A stretch of 64,000 bases of DNA from an uncultured Dokdonia sp. (lineage in GTDB: Bacteria > Bacteroidota > Bacteroidia > Flavobacteriales > Flavobacteriaceae): contig NZ_CANLOB010000007.1 of the NCBI RefSeq assembly GCF_947492815.1, positions 1-64,000 on the forward strand, read 5' to 3'. Shown one piece after another: positions 20,750 through 29,480 of the stretch (the stretch's first letter is position 1; each line of letters starts with the position of its first letter). Under the pieces are notes generated by a model. The model did not search any database and had not been told where the DNA came from. It worked only from the letters and a program-made list of their open reading frames with translations. The position numbers were made by a program, and so were the translations under genes.

Positions 20750-20929
20750 ATGCATACATTAAACATAAAAACAATTGTATTATACGTATGTCTTTTCTTA
20801 TCATCAACACTGCTGTTTGCTACAGATGATGATGATGATAGACCTGCAAAACCAGGTACTGAAATAGTAGAAGATGATTGTGGTTTCTTCTGTTCTATAG
20901 TAGAATTTTTTGAAGACTTATTCTCTTAA
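20750..20929 (+). CDS. small secreted acidic peptide with CGFFCS motif, copy 1
   Basis: 59 aa. A Sec signal peptide (IVLYVCLFLSSTLLFA) is followed by a DDDDD run, then EDDCGFFCSIVEFFEDLFS at the C-terminus. It starts 13 bases after the first GG peptide. The paralogue at 21233 keeps the acidic run, CGFFCSI and EFFEDL. The two Cys could form a disulfide after export. The leader type differs from the GG peptide, so the two members of a pair would leave the cytoplasm by different routes. Function unknown. Confidence 0.72.
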   Translation: MHTLNIKTIVLYVCLFLSSTLLFATDDDDDRPAKPGTEIVEDDCGFFCSIVEFFEDLFS

Positions 20930-20974
20930 TGCAAAAGACCCTTTAATATTAAAATTTTAAAACACATATTAATT

Positions 20975-21205
20975 ATGAAAAAGAAACATCAAAAAGAATT
21001 ATCCTTTACAAAGGAAAGGATTGCTATTCTTAACAACAACGCATTAACTAAAATACTAGGAGGAAACAATAGTGAACTAGATACAACTATAACGTCATTT
21101 TATTCTGAAGGCCCATCACATACTAGTAAAGCCTTTTCAGATGGACCACGTCCAACAGATTTCTCAGATAATACTGAAACTACTACGCTAGGTTTATCAG
21201 ATTAA
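20975..21205 (+). CDS. GG-leader peptide precursor, copy 2
   Basis: 76 aa. The leader is almost identical to copy 1 (LSFTKERIAILNNN, ILGG ending at aa 30). The 46-residue core keeps the pattern TSF-aromatic-SEGP, HTSxA and SDGP but diverges elsewhere and is longer (NTETTTLGLSD tail). A conserved leader with a diversified core is typical of precursor peptides. It lies 45 bases after the first secreted peptide. Confidence 0.75.
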   Translation: MKKKHQKELSFTKERIAILNNNALTKILGGNNSELDTTITSFYSEGPSHTSKAFSDGPRPTDFSDNTETTTLGLSD

Positions 21206-21232
21206 ATAATAAAACTCTATAAAATAAAAACT

Positions 21233-21430
21233 ATGAAAAAACTAAAAGCAACAACACTATATGCATTTTTATGTTTATTTCTAGTCACTAATATTGCCTT
21301 TGCCACTGATGATGATGATGAAGAACCTGAATCTGGCGCAGGAATTGGAATTGAAGAAGAATGTGGATTCTTTTGTTCTATAGGTGAGTTTTTTGAAGAT
21401 CTCCTTGGAGATGATGAAGATCCTTGTTAG
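21233..21430 (+). CDS. small secreted acidic peptide with CGFFCS motif, copy 2
   Basis: 65 aa. Signal peptide (TTLYAFLCLFLVTNIAFA), acidic run TDDDDEEPE, then EEECGFFCSIGEFFEDLLG and a C-terminal DDEDPC that adds a third Cys compared with copy 1. Starts 27 bases after GG peptide copy 2, repeating the order of the first pair. Confidence 0.72.
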   Translation: MKKLKATTLYAFLCLFLVTNIAFATDDDDEEPESGAGIGIEEECGFFCSIGEFFEDLLGDDEDPC

Positions 21431-21504
21431 AAACAAGAGACTTTATACATTTTACAGATCTAAAAAGTCAAAATACTTTTAATATTAATTTTAACCCTAT
21501 TAGT

Positions 21505-21603
21505 ATGTTAAAACAATTTAAAACATATAAAATACAAAACCCTCAATTGATTTATGGAGGGGAAATACAAACGAAAGTTGATCCTGATCCATTACTTGAG
21601 TAG
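21505..21603 (+). CDS. 32-aa GG-type peptide
   Basis: Very short gene: starts MLKQFKTYKIQNPQ, has a double glycine at aa 18-19 (LIYGG), then the 13-residue tail EIQTKVDPDPLLE. The leader resembles the short GG leaders of Bacteroidetes export peptides. Last in the five-gene array and followed by a terminator. Too short for family assignment; the coding call rests on context and the GG motif. Confidence 0.55.
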   Translation: MLKQFKTYKIQNPQLIYGGEIQTKVDPDPLLE

Positions 21604-21632
21604 TAAATATCTAGTTCATTTACCAATAAAAC

Positions 21633-21664
21633 AAAACTCATTACTTTATATAGTAATGAGTTTT
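21633..21664 (+). terminator. terminator of the peptide operon
   Basis: AAAACTCATTACT pairs with AGTAATGAGTTTT, followed by more T. Lies 30 bases after the 32-aa peptide stop and before the convergent lipoprotein gene, so it can serve both strands. Confidence 0.85.
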
Positions 21665-21702
21665 ATTTTGAACTCTAATTATTCTTGTAATAGACACTAA
21701 AA

Positions 21703-22353
21703 TTATTCTACTACCCAAATTTTCACCTCTACTGTAAAATCTACAATACTTGAATCTGAATGAGGTCCATCAAAAGTGAATCCTGTATTTAAATATGTGA
21801 TATTAGGATAATAAAATTGATTTGCCGGAAGTGCTGGAAGTGTTTCGAAATACTCTTGAATTTCACAAGAAATAGATCTAAAAACAATATTAGCATGATT
21901 CGATTGAATATACGGATATAAACATGCATTTAATGGCACACCTCTTTCTGAAAAGAATTGCAATGGAGCATAGTAATCAAGACTGGTATTTAATTCTTCT
22001 ACAAATGTATTTCCGTTAAGAATTTGATTTTCAAAATCATTAGATAGATACAATTCGAGTAAGGTTGGAAAACAAGGAGGTGTATCTGCATGCCTTATAG
22101 TATTTGGTTTAGGTGCTGGAGCGTCACATCCAAAAGTTTCAGTTTGTTCTGTAAAAGGATTGGCATTAAAATAAGTACATACAGATGTATCTATAGCGGC
22201 TCTACTATGAGCTGTTGTTTCTTCTACAGACATCTCTTCGGTTATGAGTAAATTTTCTTCTTCTTGAAGTGATACTCCTTCATCAGTGGAGCAAGAAATA
22301 GTCAAAAGTGCCATTGACATAACTGTCAATAAAATAATTTTTGGAATTTTCAT
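21703..22353 (-). CDS. Cys-containing lipoprotein of unknown function
   Basis: 216 aa from the ATG at 22353. This start gives a good lipoprotein signal (MKIPKIILLTVMSMALL, lipobox TISC); a start 19 codons earlier would not. An acidic linker follows, then a globular part with five Cys after the lipobox (SVCTYF, FGCDAP, PPCFP, ACLYP, ISCEI). No family recognised. It converges with the peptide operon across a shared terminator; a role with the peptides is possible but only suggested by position. Confidence 0.7.
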   Translation of the reverse strand: MKIPKIILLTVMSMALLTISCSTDEGVSLQEEENLLITEEMSVEETTAHSRAAIDTSVCTYFNANPFTEQTETFGCDAPAPKPNTIRHADTPPCFPTLLELYLSNDFENQILNGNTFVEELNTSLDYYAPLQFFSERGVPLNACLYPYIQSNHANIVFRSISCEIQEYFETLPALPANQFYYPNITYLNTGFTFDGPHSDSSIVDFTVEVKIWVVE

Positions 22354-22410
22354 ATGTTTGATTTTTAAGATTATATCCCTAAAAATCAAATAATAACACT
22401 TACAACACAA

Positions 22411-22836
22411 TAGTCATTGTATAAACGCAAGAAATAAATTCATATTAGCAACACTTCAATATTGTATCTTATTCTTAAGTGTTTCCATTTTAAAAATAGA
22501 TTCCTTGGGAGGATAAAACGGAAAGTTTTTCAAACTTTCATCTTAGAAAACAAGTCCTTTGAAAATTAGTAACGGAAAGTTCTTTTTCTTTTGTTTTAAG
22601 AAATTACAAAACATGAAGTAATTGACGGAAAGTATTTTGTCAAAACCTACAAAAAGAAAGGTTCATTGACGGAAAGTATTTTTTATTTCTTTAAAAAAAT
22701 ATGAAATAAAAAATACAACCACCACCGATTGTTATACACTCATTTTAGAAAAAAAGTCCTTTGAAAATTAGTAACGGAAAGTTCTTTTTCTTTTGTTTTA
22801 AGAAATTACAAAACAAAAAGAACAACCACCACACTT
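22411..22836. repeat. decaying tandem copies of the methyltransferase gene 3' end
   Basis: 22539-22612 and 22741-22814 are near-identical 74-bp copies. Each begins with bases matching the last codons of the methyltransferase gene (DLFSKM). The stretch ACAACCACCAC...ATACACTCAT at 22709-22745 repeats the one at 22821-22850. A motif ACGGAAAGT recurs five times (about 22518, 22572, 22624, 22671, 22774). No open gene. It looks like repeated partial duplication of the gene end. Confidence 0.8.
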
Positions 22837-23370
22837 CTATACACTCATCTTAGAAAACAAGTCCCATACAACTACTCCACATGAAACGGAGATATTTAAG
22901 GAATGTTTGGTGCCAAATTGTGGGATTTCGATTACGGTATCACTTTCAGAAACCACTTCTTGTTGCACACCCTTCACCTCGTTCCCAAAGATAATAGCAT
23001 ATGTTTTTCCTTTTTCAGGCGTAAAATCATGAAGCATTACCGCATCTTCTGCTTGTTCAATAGCACATAAATGGATATCATCCTGTTTTAGTTTTCGCGA
23101 AAGCGTAACCGTATCCTCTACATATTCCCAAGAAACAGCATCTGTTGCACCTAGTGCTGTTTTCTGTATTTCACGATGAGGCGGTTGTGCCGTGATGCCA
23201 CATAAATAGATTTTCTTCACTAAAAAAGCATCAGCTGTACGAAAAACAGATCCTATATTATTTAGGCTACGTATATTATCCAAAACAATAATTAAAGGTG
23301 TTTTTTCGGAAGCTTTAAACTCAGGAACCGATTTACGGTTGAGTTCGCTATTTTTTAATTTTCTATTCAT
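22837..23370 (-). CDS. TrmH/SpoU-family RNA methyltransferase
   Basis: 177 aa, a single SpoU (trefoil-knot) domain: motif 1 NNIGSVFRTADAF, motif 2 IIFGNEVKGV, motif 3 EIPQFGTKHSLNISVSCGVV. Transfers a methyl group from SAM to a ribose 2'-OH of tRNA or rRNA; the target cannot be told from sequence. The start codon follows a basic N-terminus. A variant palindrome (TTTTCGCGAAAGCG, about 23092-23105) lies in frame in the region coding TLSRKLK. Confidence 0.88.
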   Translation of the reverse strand: MNRKLKNSELNRKSVPEFKASEKTPLIIVLDNIRSLNNIGSVFRTADAFLVKKIYLCGITAQPPHREIQKTALGATDAVSWEYVEDTVTLSRKLKQDDIHLCAIEQAEDAVMLHDFTPEKGKTYAIIFGNEVKGVQQEVVSESDTVIEIPQFGTKHSLNISVSCGVVVWDLFSKMSV

Positions 23371-23825
23371 TTTATTTTGGTTTACACCCTACACATCTTT
23401 TAGAAACTTCTCTTCAAAAAAAAGAAATAATCTTCAAATTTAGTGTCATTTTCTTTTTTTCATTGCCAAAAAAAGAAACAAAAAAGTCTAGACTAGCGAA
23501 ACCTTGTCTAAATTTATCGCTCTATCCCTAAATTTCATAAACTCGCTACGCTCAAACAGTCTGAAATTTTACGGGATTTTCACTTCAAATTTCACGACAA
23601 CTTTTCGAAGGTCAAAAAAATTATAGTTATTTTATGTCTGTGTATTCTCTAAAAATTAATTATATATTCCCACACAGGCACTTATATCTATCCCATAGAA
23701 GGGCTTCTCAGAGAGAGACAATATATAGTTATCTTAACTAGATATTCGTGTTTTAAAATTTTTAAAATCGTCTATATTCTATGTTCTATAAGCAAAGCGA
23801 TCTATATTCTTTTACTTTTTAAAAC
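23371..23825. other. intergenic, no gene seen
   Basis: 455 bases without a supported gene. It contains a GCTACGCTCAAACAG-type repeat (about 23547) and low-complexity T-rich sequence between the methyltransferase and era. Confidence 0.5.
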
Positions 23826-24710
23826 TTATTTCTGATTATACCCGAAACGTTTTAGTTGCTTCTCGTTACTACGCCAATTTTTATTAACTTTTACGTATAA
23901 TTCTAAGTGTACTTGTTTTCCAAAGAATTTTTCTAAGTCTTTACGAGCCTCTACCCCTACTCTTTTTAAAGCAGCTCCTTTGTGTCCAATAATAATTCCT
24001 TTTTGGCTATCACGTTCTACCATGATTACAGATCGCATTCTAATGATCGTATCTTCTTCAAAAAATTCTTCAGTGTCAATCTCTACTGAATAAGGGATTT
24101 CTTTTTTATAATGCATTAAGATTTTCTCACGTACAATCTCATTTACAAAAAAGCGTTCTGGTTTATCAGTAAGTTGATCTTTTGGATAAAATGGTGGTGA
24201 GTCTGGAAGTAAATCTACGATACGTTTAAACACCTCTTCTACTCCAAAGTTTTCTAATGCTGAAATGGCAAACACCTCAGCATTTGGCACTTTTTCAGAC
24301 CATAATTGAAGGGCTTCTCCTAATAGTTCTTCATTCCCTTTATCAATCTTATTGATCAATAATAGTACTGGAATTTTAGCATTACGTATTTTATTAAAAA
24401 AAGCTTCGTCTTTCAATTCTTTCTCTCCCAACTCTACGAGATATAAAAGAACATCGGCATCTTCAAAGGCACTTTTTACAAAATCCATCATCGATGCTTG
24501 TAACTCATAAGCAGGTTTTATGATACCTGGCGTATCACTTAAAACTACTTGAAAATCTTCTCCATTTACAATTCCTAGAATACGGTGACGTGTGGTTTGT
24601 GCTTTTGAAGTGATAATAGATAATCGCTCTCCTACAAACGCATTCATAAGCGTACTCTTTCCTACATTAGGATTTCCTATAATATTTACAAAACCAGCTT
24701 TATGGGACAT
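23826..24710 (-). CDS. era: GTPase Era
   Basis: 294 aa, full length. G1 GNPNVGKST, G3 DTPGI, G4 NKID; C-terminal KH domain with GIIIGHKGAALKRVG. Essential GTPase that binds the 3' end of 16S rRNA during 30S ribosome assembly. The promoter is readable upstream. Confidence 0.97.
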   Translation of the reverse strand: MSHKAGFVNIIGNPNVGKSTLMNAFVGERLSIITSKAQTTRHRILGIVNGEDFQVVLSDTPGIIKPAYELQASMMDFVKSAFEDADVLLYLVELGEKELKDEAFFNKIRNAKIPVLLLINKIDKGNEELLGEALQLWSEKVPNAEVFAISALENFGVEEVFKRIVDLLPDSPPFYPKDQLTDKPERFFVNEIVREKILMHYKKEIPYSVEIDTEEFFEEDTIIRMRSVIMVERDSQKGIIIGHKGAALKRVGVEARKDLEKFFGKQVHLELYVKVNKNWRSNEKQLKRFGYNQK

Positions 24711-24726
24711 AGTGTGTTATTTGCTG

Positions 24727-24755
24727 CAAAGGTAGGGTATATAAACCTCAAATTA
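24727..24755 (-). promoter_or_regulatory. Bacteroidetes-type promoter of era
   Basis: On the minus strand TACCTTTG (24727-24734) matches TAnnTTTG, with a TTTGAGG -33 element about 19 bases upstream. It sits 16 bases before the era ATG. Confidence 0.65.
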
Positions 24756-24941
24756 TCAATTTCTAAATCATGAATTAAAAGATGAGAATTATAAACGTAT
24801 TGTGATTATACTATTAAGTAAAAAATAAAGTTTAAAACTTAGGTTAAGAAGCTATTTTATAATCTAACCATACATAATTTTGAGAAACAAAATTACGTCC
24901 ACACTCCTTATTTGGCTAATCGCATTAATAGTATTCAAAAT

Positions 24942-25325
24942 ATGAAAACACTTCTTCTTATCTATTTTACCGTAGTAACTTTATCCTTAAATAATGCTCT
25001 AATACCAACGCTAAATAATTCTAAAAATTTAAAACTACAAGTTTCTTATAAAGGTTGTATTGATTTTAAATTTGAAGCAGATTCAGAGGATTGCGAGTTT
25101 ATAAAAAAAATAAATTCAGATTTAAAAGCCCTCAAAAATGTAAACAAAGAGTATTATATAACTAGATACATTAATGAGGTAAGTAAACAAATTGACTCGT
25201 ACGAAATTGTAGGTTTCAAAGAAGGAGAATCTATTTACATTGATCATAATCAGGAGGTAGGAGCATATATAATTTATTTACAAAAAAACAACTCTCATAT
25301 TATTGTTTATGATTTTTATGACTAA
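24942..25325 (+). CDS. small secreted protein of unknown function
   Basis: 127 aa from the ATG at 24942. This start gives a signal peptide (MKTLLLIYFTVVTLSLNNA); an in-frame start 10 codons upstream would bury it. The mature part is Lys/Asn/Tyr-rich with two Cys (YKGCIDF, EDCEF). No family recognised. It ends four bases into the convergent methyltransferase gene. Confidence 0.6.
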   Translation: MKTLLLIYFTVVTLSLNNALIPTLNNSKNLKLQVSYKGCIDFKFEADSEDCEFIKKINSDLKALKNVNKEYYITRYINEVSKQIDSYEIVGFKEGESIYIDHNQEVGAYIIYLQKNNSHIIVYDFYD

Positions 25326-25783
25326 CAACGCTTCTTACCTCTAGTCCTATCATAGAGCACAATACTACCTGCAACGGCTACATTGAGGCTCATCTCTGAA
25401 GGAAACTGTATGAGAAAGTGTGATTTTTCGATGGCCTCTTTAGAAAGACCATGATCTTCAGCTCCTAAGAGATACACGCAACGACGTGGATGCTCAAAGG
25501 TTTCTAAGGACTCTGAAGTCTCATGCATTTCGACGCCTACGAGTCGTGCTCCTTTAGGCAAATGATGATAAAAATCTGCAAAGGTATCATAGTGAAAATA
25601 AGGCATTGCTTTTACAGCATTATGGGTATCACTTGCTTGTTTGGCGTAGCGATTCCCAATGGTAAAAATGAAGCTTGCTCCTAGATTTTGTGCACTACGC
25701 CATAAAACACCTAAATTTTCAGGAGTTTTTCCATTTTGAATGCCAATTCCAAAAAATTCGTTTGTAAAGTTATCCACTTTCAT
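25322..25783 (-). CDS. second TrmH/SpoU-family RNA methyltransferase
   Basis: 153 aa. SpoU motifs are NLGVLWRSAQNLGA, YLLGAEDHGLS and FPSEMSLNVAVAGSIVLYDR. Close in size to the short TrmL/TrmH-like enzymes that 2'-O-methylate tRNA. On the minus strand TATTTTTG (25788-25795) fits the -7 promoter form and ends only five bases before the ATG, so the transcript may be nearly leaderless. Confidence 0.88.
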   Translation of the reverse strand: MKVDNFTNEFFGIGIQNGKTPENLGVLWRSAQNLGASFIFTIGNRYAKQASDTHNAVKAMPYFHYDTFADFYHHLPKGARLVGVEMHETSESLETFEHPRRCVYLLGAEDHGLSKEAIEKSHFLIQFPSEMSLNVAVAGSIVLYDRTRGKKRC

Positions 25784-26003
25784 AGCGCAAAAATAGTACT
25801 TTAGAAGAAGACTATTTCAATCCTCTTTTTTGTAAACTCTTTATTAAATGTAACTTTTGCAGCATCAAATTTTCAGTTCCCCAACTCTAAAGGGAGTGAG
25901 AATTTTAAATATCCTAACTATTTGAGAATGTGTCTGCCCTTTAGGGGTGGAGAAATACATATTTGGTTTTAAAAAGTCAACATTCTTTCAAGAAAAATTA
26001 CCC

Positions 26004-27254
26004 TTATTGAAATCCTTTCTTTTGTACCCATTTGACCAACTTCCCAATAGTGAGTCCTTGTACGAGTATAGAAAACACAACAATTATATAGGTAATTACT
26101 AGAAATAAATCTCTATTCATATCATCAGAAAGTCCTAATGCTAGTGCTATAGAAATTCCACCTCGTAATCCACCCCACGTCATAATCAAGTTGGTTTTAG
26201 GAACAAAATCTAATCGTTTTTTAAAGAAATTAATAGGTACTAACAAAGATGCATAACGACACAGTAAGACAATAGGAATTGCAAGTAGTCCTGCTATAAT
26301 ATATTTTCCTTCTATGACGAGCACCAACATTTCCATCCCAATCAAAACAAAGAGTAACGCATTTAATAAAATATCGATGAGTTCCCAAAACTTATCTACA
26401 TAACTCTCGGTAATTTCAGACATGGCAGTGCCTCGTATGGTATCATTACCTACAATCAAACCTGCTGTTACCATGGCGAGTGGTGCCGAAAGATGAAATT
26501 TATGTGCAATAGCAGTTCCTACCATCACACCTGCAAGTGTAATAATGACTTCGATATAATAATCATCTATAGACTTCATTAAGCGGTATACAATCCATCC
26601 TATAATAGCACCAAGACCTATACCTCCTATGACTTCCTGTCCAAATAGTTTAAAGATTTCTGAGACTTCTATATTGTCTGTTCCAAAGGAGGCTATTTGA
26701 AAAATGGTAAGAAATACAACCACACCTACCCCATCATTAAAGAGTGATTCTCCTACAATTTTGGTTTCTAATTTTTTGGGTGCTCCCGCTTGTTTTAAAA
26801 TTCCTAAAACTGCTATTGGATCTGTAGGTGAGATCAGGGCTCCAAAGAGTAAACAGTGTATAAAAGCTACTTGCAATCCAAATAAAGGAAGTATGTAATA
26901 CATCACAACACCTACCAAAAATGTAGAAACCAACACGCCTAGTGTTGAAAACACAAGCACTGGCCATCGTTGTATTTTAAGTTGTTCAAAATTAGTATGC
27001 AACGCTCCTGCAAACAGAAGAAAACTTAGCATAATATCCAGCAATACGGTCCTAAAATCAATCTGTTTGATAATGTAACGCTCCGCATGTAATAAGGTAT
27101 CATCTACATAACTTAATGCAAATATGGCTAGTGTAAATACAATGGTAATCAACATCAAGCCAATTGTATTAGGCAATTTTAGAAATCGCACATTGATGTA
27201 TCCAAATGCAGCCGAAAGTCCTACAAGTATGGTGATAATTAGAAAGTAATCCAT
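26004..27254 (-). CDS. CPA1-family Na+/H+ antiporter
   Basis: 416 aa with about 11-13 membrane helices. The family signature GALISPTDPIAVLGIL (about aa 138-153) contains the transport Asp, and SLFNDGVGVVVF follows about 15 residues later, both typical of NhaP/NHE antiporters. There is no long cytoplasmic tail. Exchanges cytoplasmic Na+ (or K+) for protons across the inner membrane, which suits a marine bacterium. Divergent from mqo, 64 bases apart. Confidence 0.92.
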   Translation of the reverse strand: MDYFLIITILVGLSAAFGYINVRFLKLPNTIGLMLITIVFTLAIFALSYVDDTLLHAERYIIKQIDFRTVLLDIMLSFLLFAGALHTNFEQLKIQRWPVLVFSTLGVLVSTFLVGVVMYYILPLFGLQVAFIHCLLFGALISPTDPIAVLGILKQAGAPKKLETKIVGESLFNDGVGVVVFLTIFQIASFGTDNIEVSEIFKLFGQEVIGGIGLGAIIGWIVYRLMKSIDDYYIEVIITLAGVMVGTAIAHKFHLSAPLAMVTAGLIVGNDTIRGTAMSEITESYVDKFWELIDILLNALLFVLIGMEMLVLVIEGKYIIAGLLAIPIVLLCRYASLLVPINFFKKRLDFVPKTNLIMTWGGLRGGISIALALGLSDDMNRDLFLVITYIIVVFSILVQGLTIGKLVKWVQKKGFQ

Positions 27255-27318
27255 TAATTTTATTGCAGTTATTTAGAAAGTAAAGATAGGTATCTATTTT
27301 TATAAAAATTAGTTTTCC

Positions 27319-28806
27319 ATGAGTGATATACGTTTACAAAAAGAGTATGATTTAATCTGTGTAGGAGGAGGAATTATGAGTGCTACACTTGCCCTCATGA
27401 CTAAACTCATACAACCCGACATCAACATTTTACTCTTAGAACGACTAGATAAGATTGCCCAGGAAAGTTCGGCGGCATGGAATAATGCGGGAACAGGACA
27501 CTCGGCTTTATGCGAACTCAATTACTGTCCTGAAAAAGAAGATCACTCTGTAGATATCTCAAAAGCAATTAAAATTTGTAATCAGTTTGAGATTTCTAAA
27601 CAATTCTGGGCATATCTCACCGACCATAACCTTATCAAAAATCCGAGTTCTTTCATCAAAAAAGTTCCTCATCATAGTTGGGTGACTGGCGCCGAAAATT
27701 CAGACTATCTGGAAAATCGTTTTAAAACGATGAAAGATCATTTTATGTTTGATAGTATTGCCTTTACAAGAGACCTTGACAAAATGAAAGAATGGTTTCC
27801 CCTGATTACAGAAAACCGTGATCCAAATGAAATCATGGCTGCTTCGAGAATAGATCGAGGTACCGAAGTAAATTATGGATCACTTACTGAGCAACTATTT
27901 CATATTCTAGAAACAGAATTTAACACCCCTGTACATTGCAATATGAATGTACTGGACGTAGATCCTGATACTGATATTGATTGGTCTGTCAAAGTAGAAA
28001 ATACAAAAACAGAAACTATAGAACATCTAGACGCAAAGCATGTATTTATAGGCGCTGGCGGTGGTAGTTTATTACTACTTCAAAAAGTAGAAATAGACGA
28101 AAAAGAAGGCTATGGAGGCTTTCCCGTGAGTGGCCAATGGCTGGTTTGTAAAAATGAAAAGATCATACAGCAACATAACGCCAAAGTATATAGCAAAGCG
28201 GGCGTAGGTGATCCACCTATGTCTACGCCACATCTAGACACCCGTTATATAGATGGCAAAAAATCATTATTATTTGGTCCTTTTGCAGGTTTTAGTCCTA
28301 AGTTTTTAAAAGAAGGCTCTAATTTTGACTTACTAAAATCTATAAAAACAGATAATATCAGTGCCATGCTCGGTGCATTTTGGCATAACCTACCACTTAC
28401 CAAATACCTAGTGACACAGGTAAGCATGTCTTTTGAAGATCGTATGGATAGCTTACGCAAATTCATGAAAGATGCTAAGGATGAAGATTGGGAAATGAAA
28501 GTTGCTGGTCAACGGGTACAGATTATTAAAAAGGATGAGTATGAAGGTGGCAAATTGCGATTTGGCACCGAAGTGGTAAGTAGTAAGGATGGAAGTATCA
28601 CCTGTTTATTAGGCGCTTCACCAGGTGCTTCTACAGCAACAGCCATTATGCTAGAAGTGATTCAAAAAGCCTTTCCTGAAATTATAAAAACGCCTGAAGG
28701 AAAAGACAAATTAAAAACGATGGTGCCTACGTGGAATACTGAAGTAACTGAAACGTTATTTAAAGAATCTCTCGGAAAAGCAAATGAAAGTTTAGGATTG
28801 GATTAA
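27319..28806 (+). CDS. mqo: malate:quinone oxidoreductase
   Basis: 495 aa. N-terminal FAD-binding motif DLICVGGGIMSATLA, then LLLERLDKIAQESSAAWNNAGTGHSA, specific to Mqo; C-terminal GASPGASTA. Membrane-associated flavoenzyme that oxidises malate to oxaloacetate and passes the electrons to the quinone pool, a TCA-cycle step that can replace NAD-dependent malate dehydrogenase. Confidence 0.96.
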   Translation: MSDIRLQKEYDLICVGGGIMSATLALMTKLIQPDINILLLERLDKIAQESSAAWNNAGTGHSALCELNYCPEKEDHSVDISKAIKICNQFEISKQFWAYLTDHNLIKNPSSFIKKVPHHSWVTGAENSDYLENRFKTMKDHFMFDSIAFTRDLDKMKEWFPLITENRDPNEIMAASRIDRGTEVNYGSLTEQLFHILETEFNTPVHCNMNVLDVDPDTDIDWSVKVENTKTETIEHLDAKHVFIGAGGGSLLLLQKVEIDEKEGYGGFPVSGQWLVCKNEKIIQQHNAKVYSKAGVGDPPMSTPHLDTRYIDGKKSLLFGPFAGFSPKFLKEGSNFDLLKSIKTDNISAMLGAFWHNLPLTKYLVTQVSMSFEDRMDSLRKFMKDAKDEDWEMKVAGQRVQIIKKDEYEGGKLRFGTEVVSSKDGSITCLLGASPGASTATAIMLEVIQKAFPEIIKTPEGKDKLKTMVPTWNTEVTETLFKESLGKANESLGLD

Positions 28807-28809
28807 CGA

Positions 28810-28878
28810 TTGTTGGTTGTTGGTTGTTGGTTGTTGGTTGTTGGTTGTTGGTTGTTGGTTGTTGGTTGTTGGTTGTTG
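28810..28878. repeat. TTGTTGG heptamer array
   Basis: About 9.9 perfect copies of TTGTTGG begin four bases after the mqo stop. A seven-base unit outside a gene is a likely slippage-variable microsatellite; it is not a CRISPR array. Confidence 0.97.
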
Positions 28879-29480
28879 AAGGTATTAAAACAATATAACG
28901 TGATTTCGATACAATTTTACAAGTCCACGTTGTTTCGTTTTAAATCCCTCAATCATCCATTATAACTCCTTTGTTTACATCTAATTCCGCTTTCGCGAAA
29001 GCGAACTTGTAAGACTTGCCTACTGGCAGGTTCACAATCTTAGGGAGAACGAAGCGCTAAAGGCTATACAAGATCATTCACCAAAGATAGACGTATGAGT
29101 TTCCCCTCTAGAAAGAGGGGACTAAGGGGTGTGTTATTTATAAATATTCTCTCCCTTCCATCTGTGTCTCCTACCTCGACACAGCCAGCTTCCTCGTTGA
29201 GGGAAAGAATTTTTAAAAACATAAATAGAGTACTACTCTATCGTTAGAGTGCTACTCTATTTACAGTCGGTAATTTCGATACTATTTTCGCTTTTCGCGA
29301 AAATCACTCAATCACCTCGCATAGTTTATGTAATTCCCTTGAAGAAGGGAATCTTATCCTTTATATCTTACAGGTCCATTTTAAAACTTCTCAACTAGCC
29401 TACTCAAATGCACTCATTTTTATGTCATTTCTCGTCACTACGTTTCCTTCGAAATGACAAATTCATGAACTTCTAAACTC
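28879..29480. other. repeat-rich intergenic, no gene
   Basis: Contains the perfect palindrome CGCTTTCGCGAAAGCG (28988-29003), a TTGCC/GGCAGG palindrome (about 29017-29031), the hairpin CCCCTCTAGAAAGAGGGG (about 29104-29121; a relative lies at 31935-31952), a pair of AGAGTxCTACTCTAT repeats (about 29228-29260) and a CTTTTCGCGAAAA variant (about 29291). No coding potential seen. Confidence 0.7.

Noticed and set aside
20530..21205. Classic lanthipeptide gene cluster
   Set aside because: The leaders look right, but the cores lack Cys and there is no LanB, LanC, LanM or transporter in the window. Described as an orphan peptide cluster instead.
24912..24941. Upstream start for the 24942 secreted protein
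   Set aside because: It would add 10 residues before the signal peptide; the ATG at 24942 gives a normal signal peptide.
28810..28878. CRISPR array
   Set aside because: Unit is seven bases with no spacers; no cas genes in the window.
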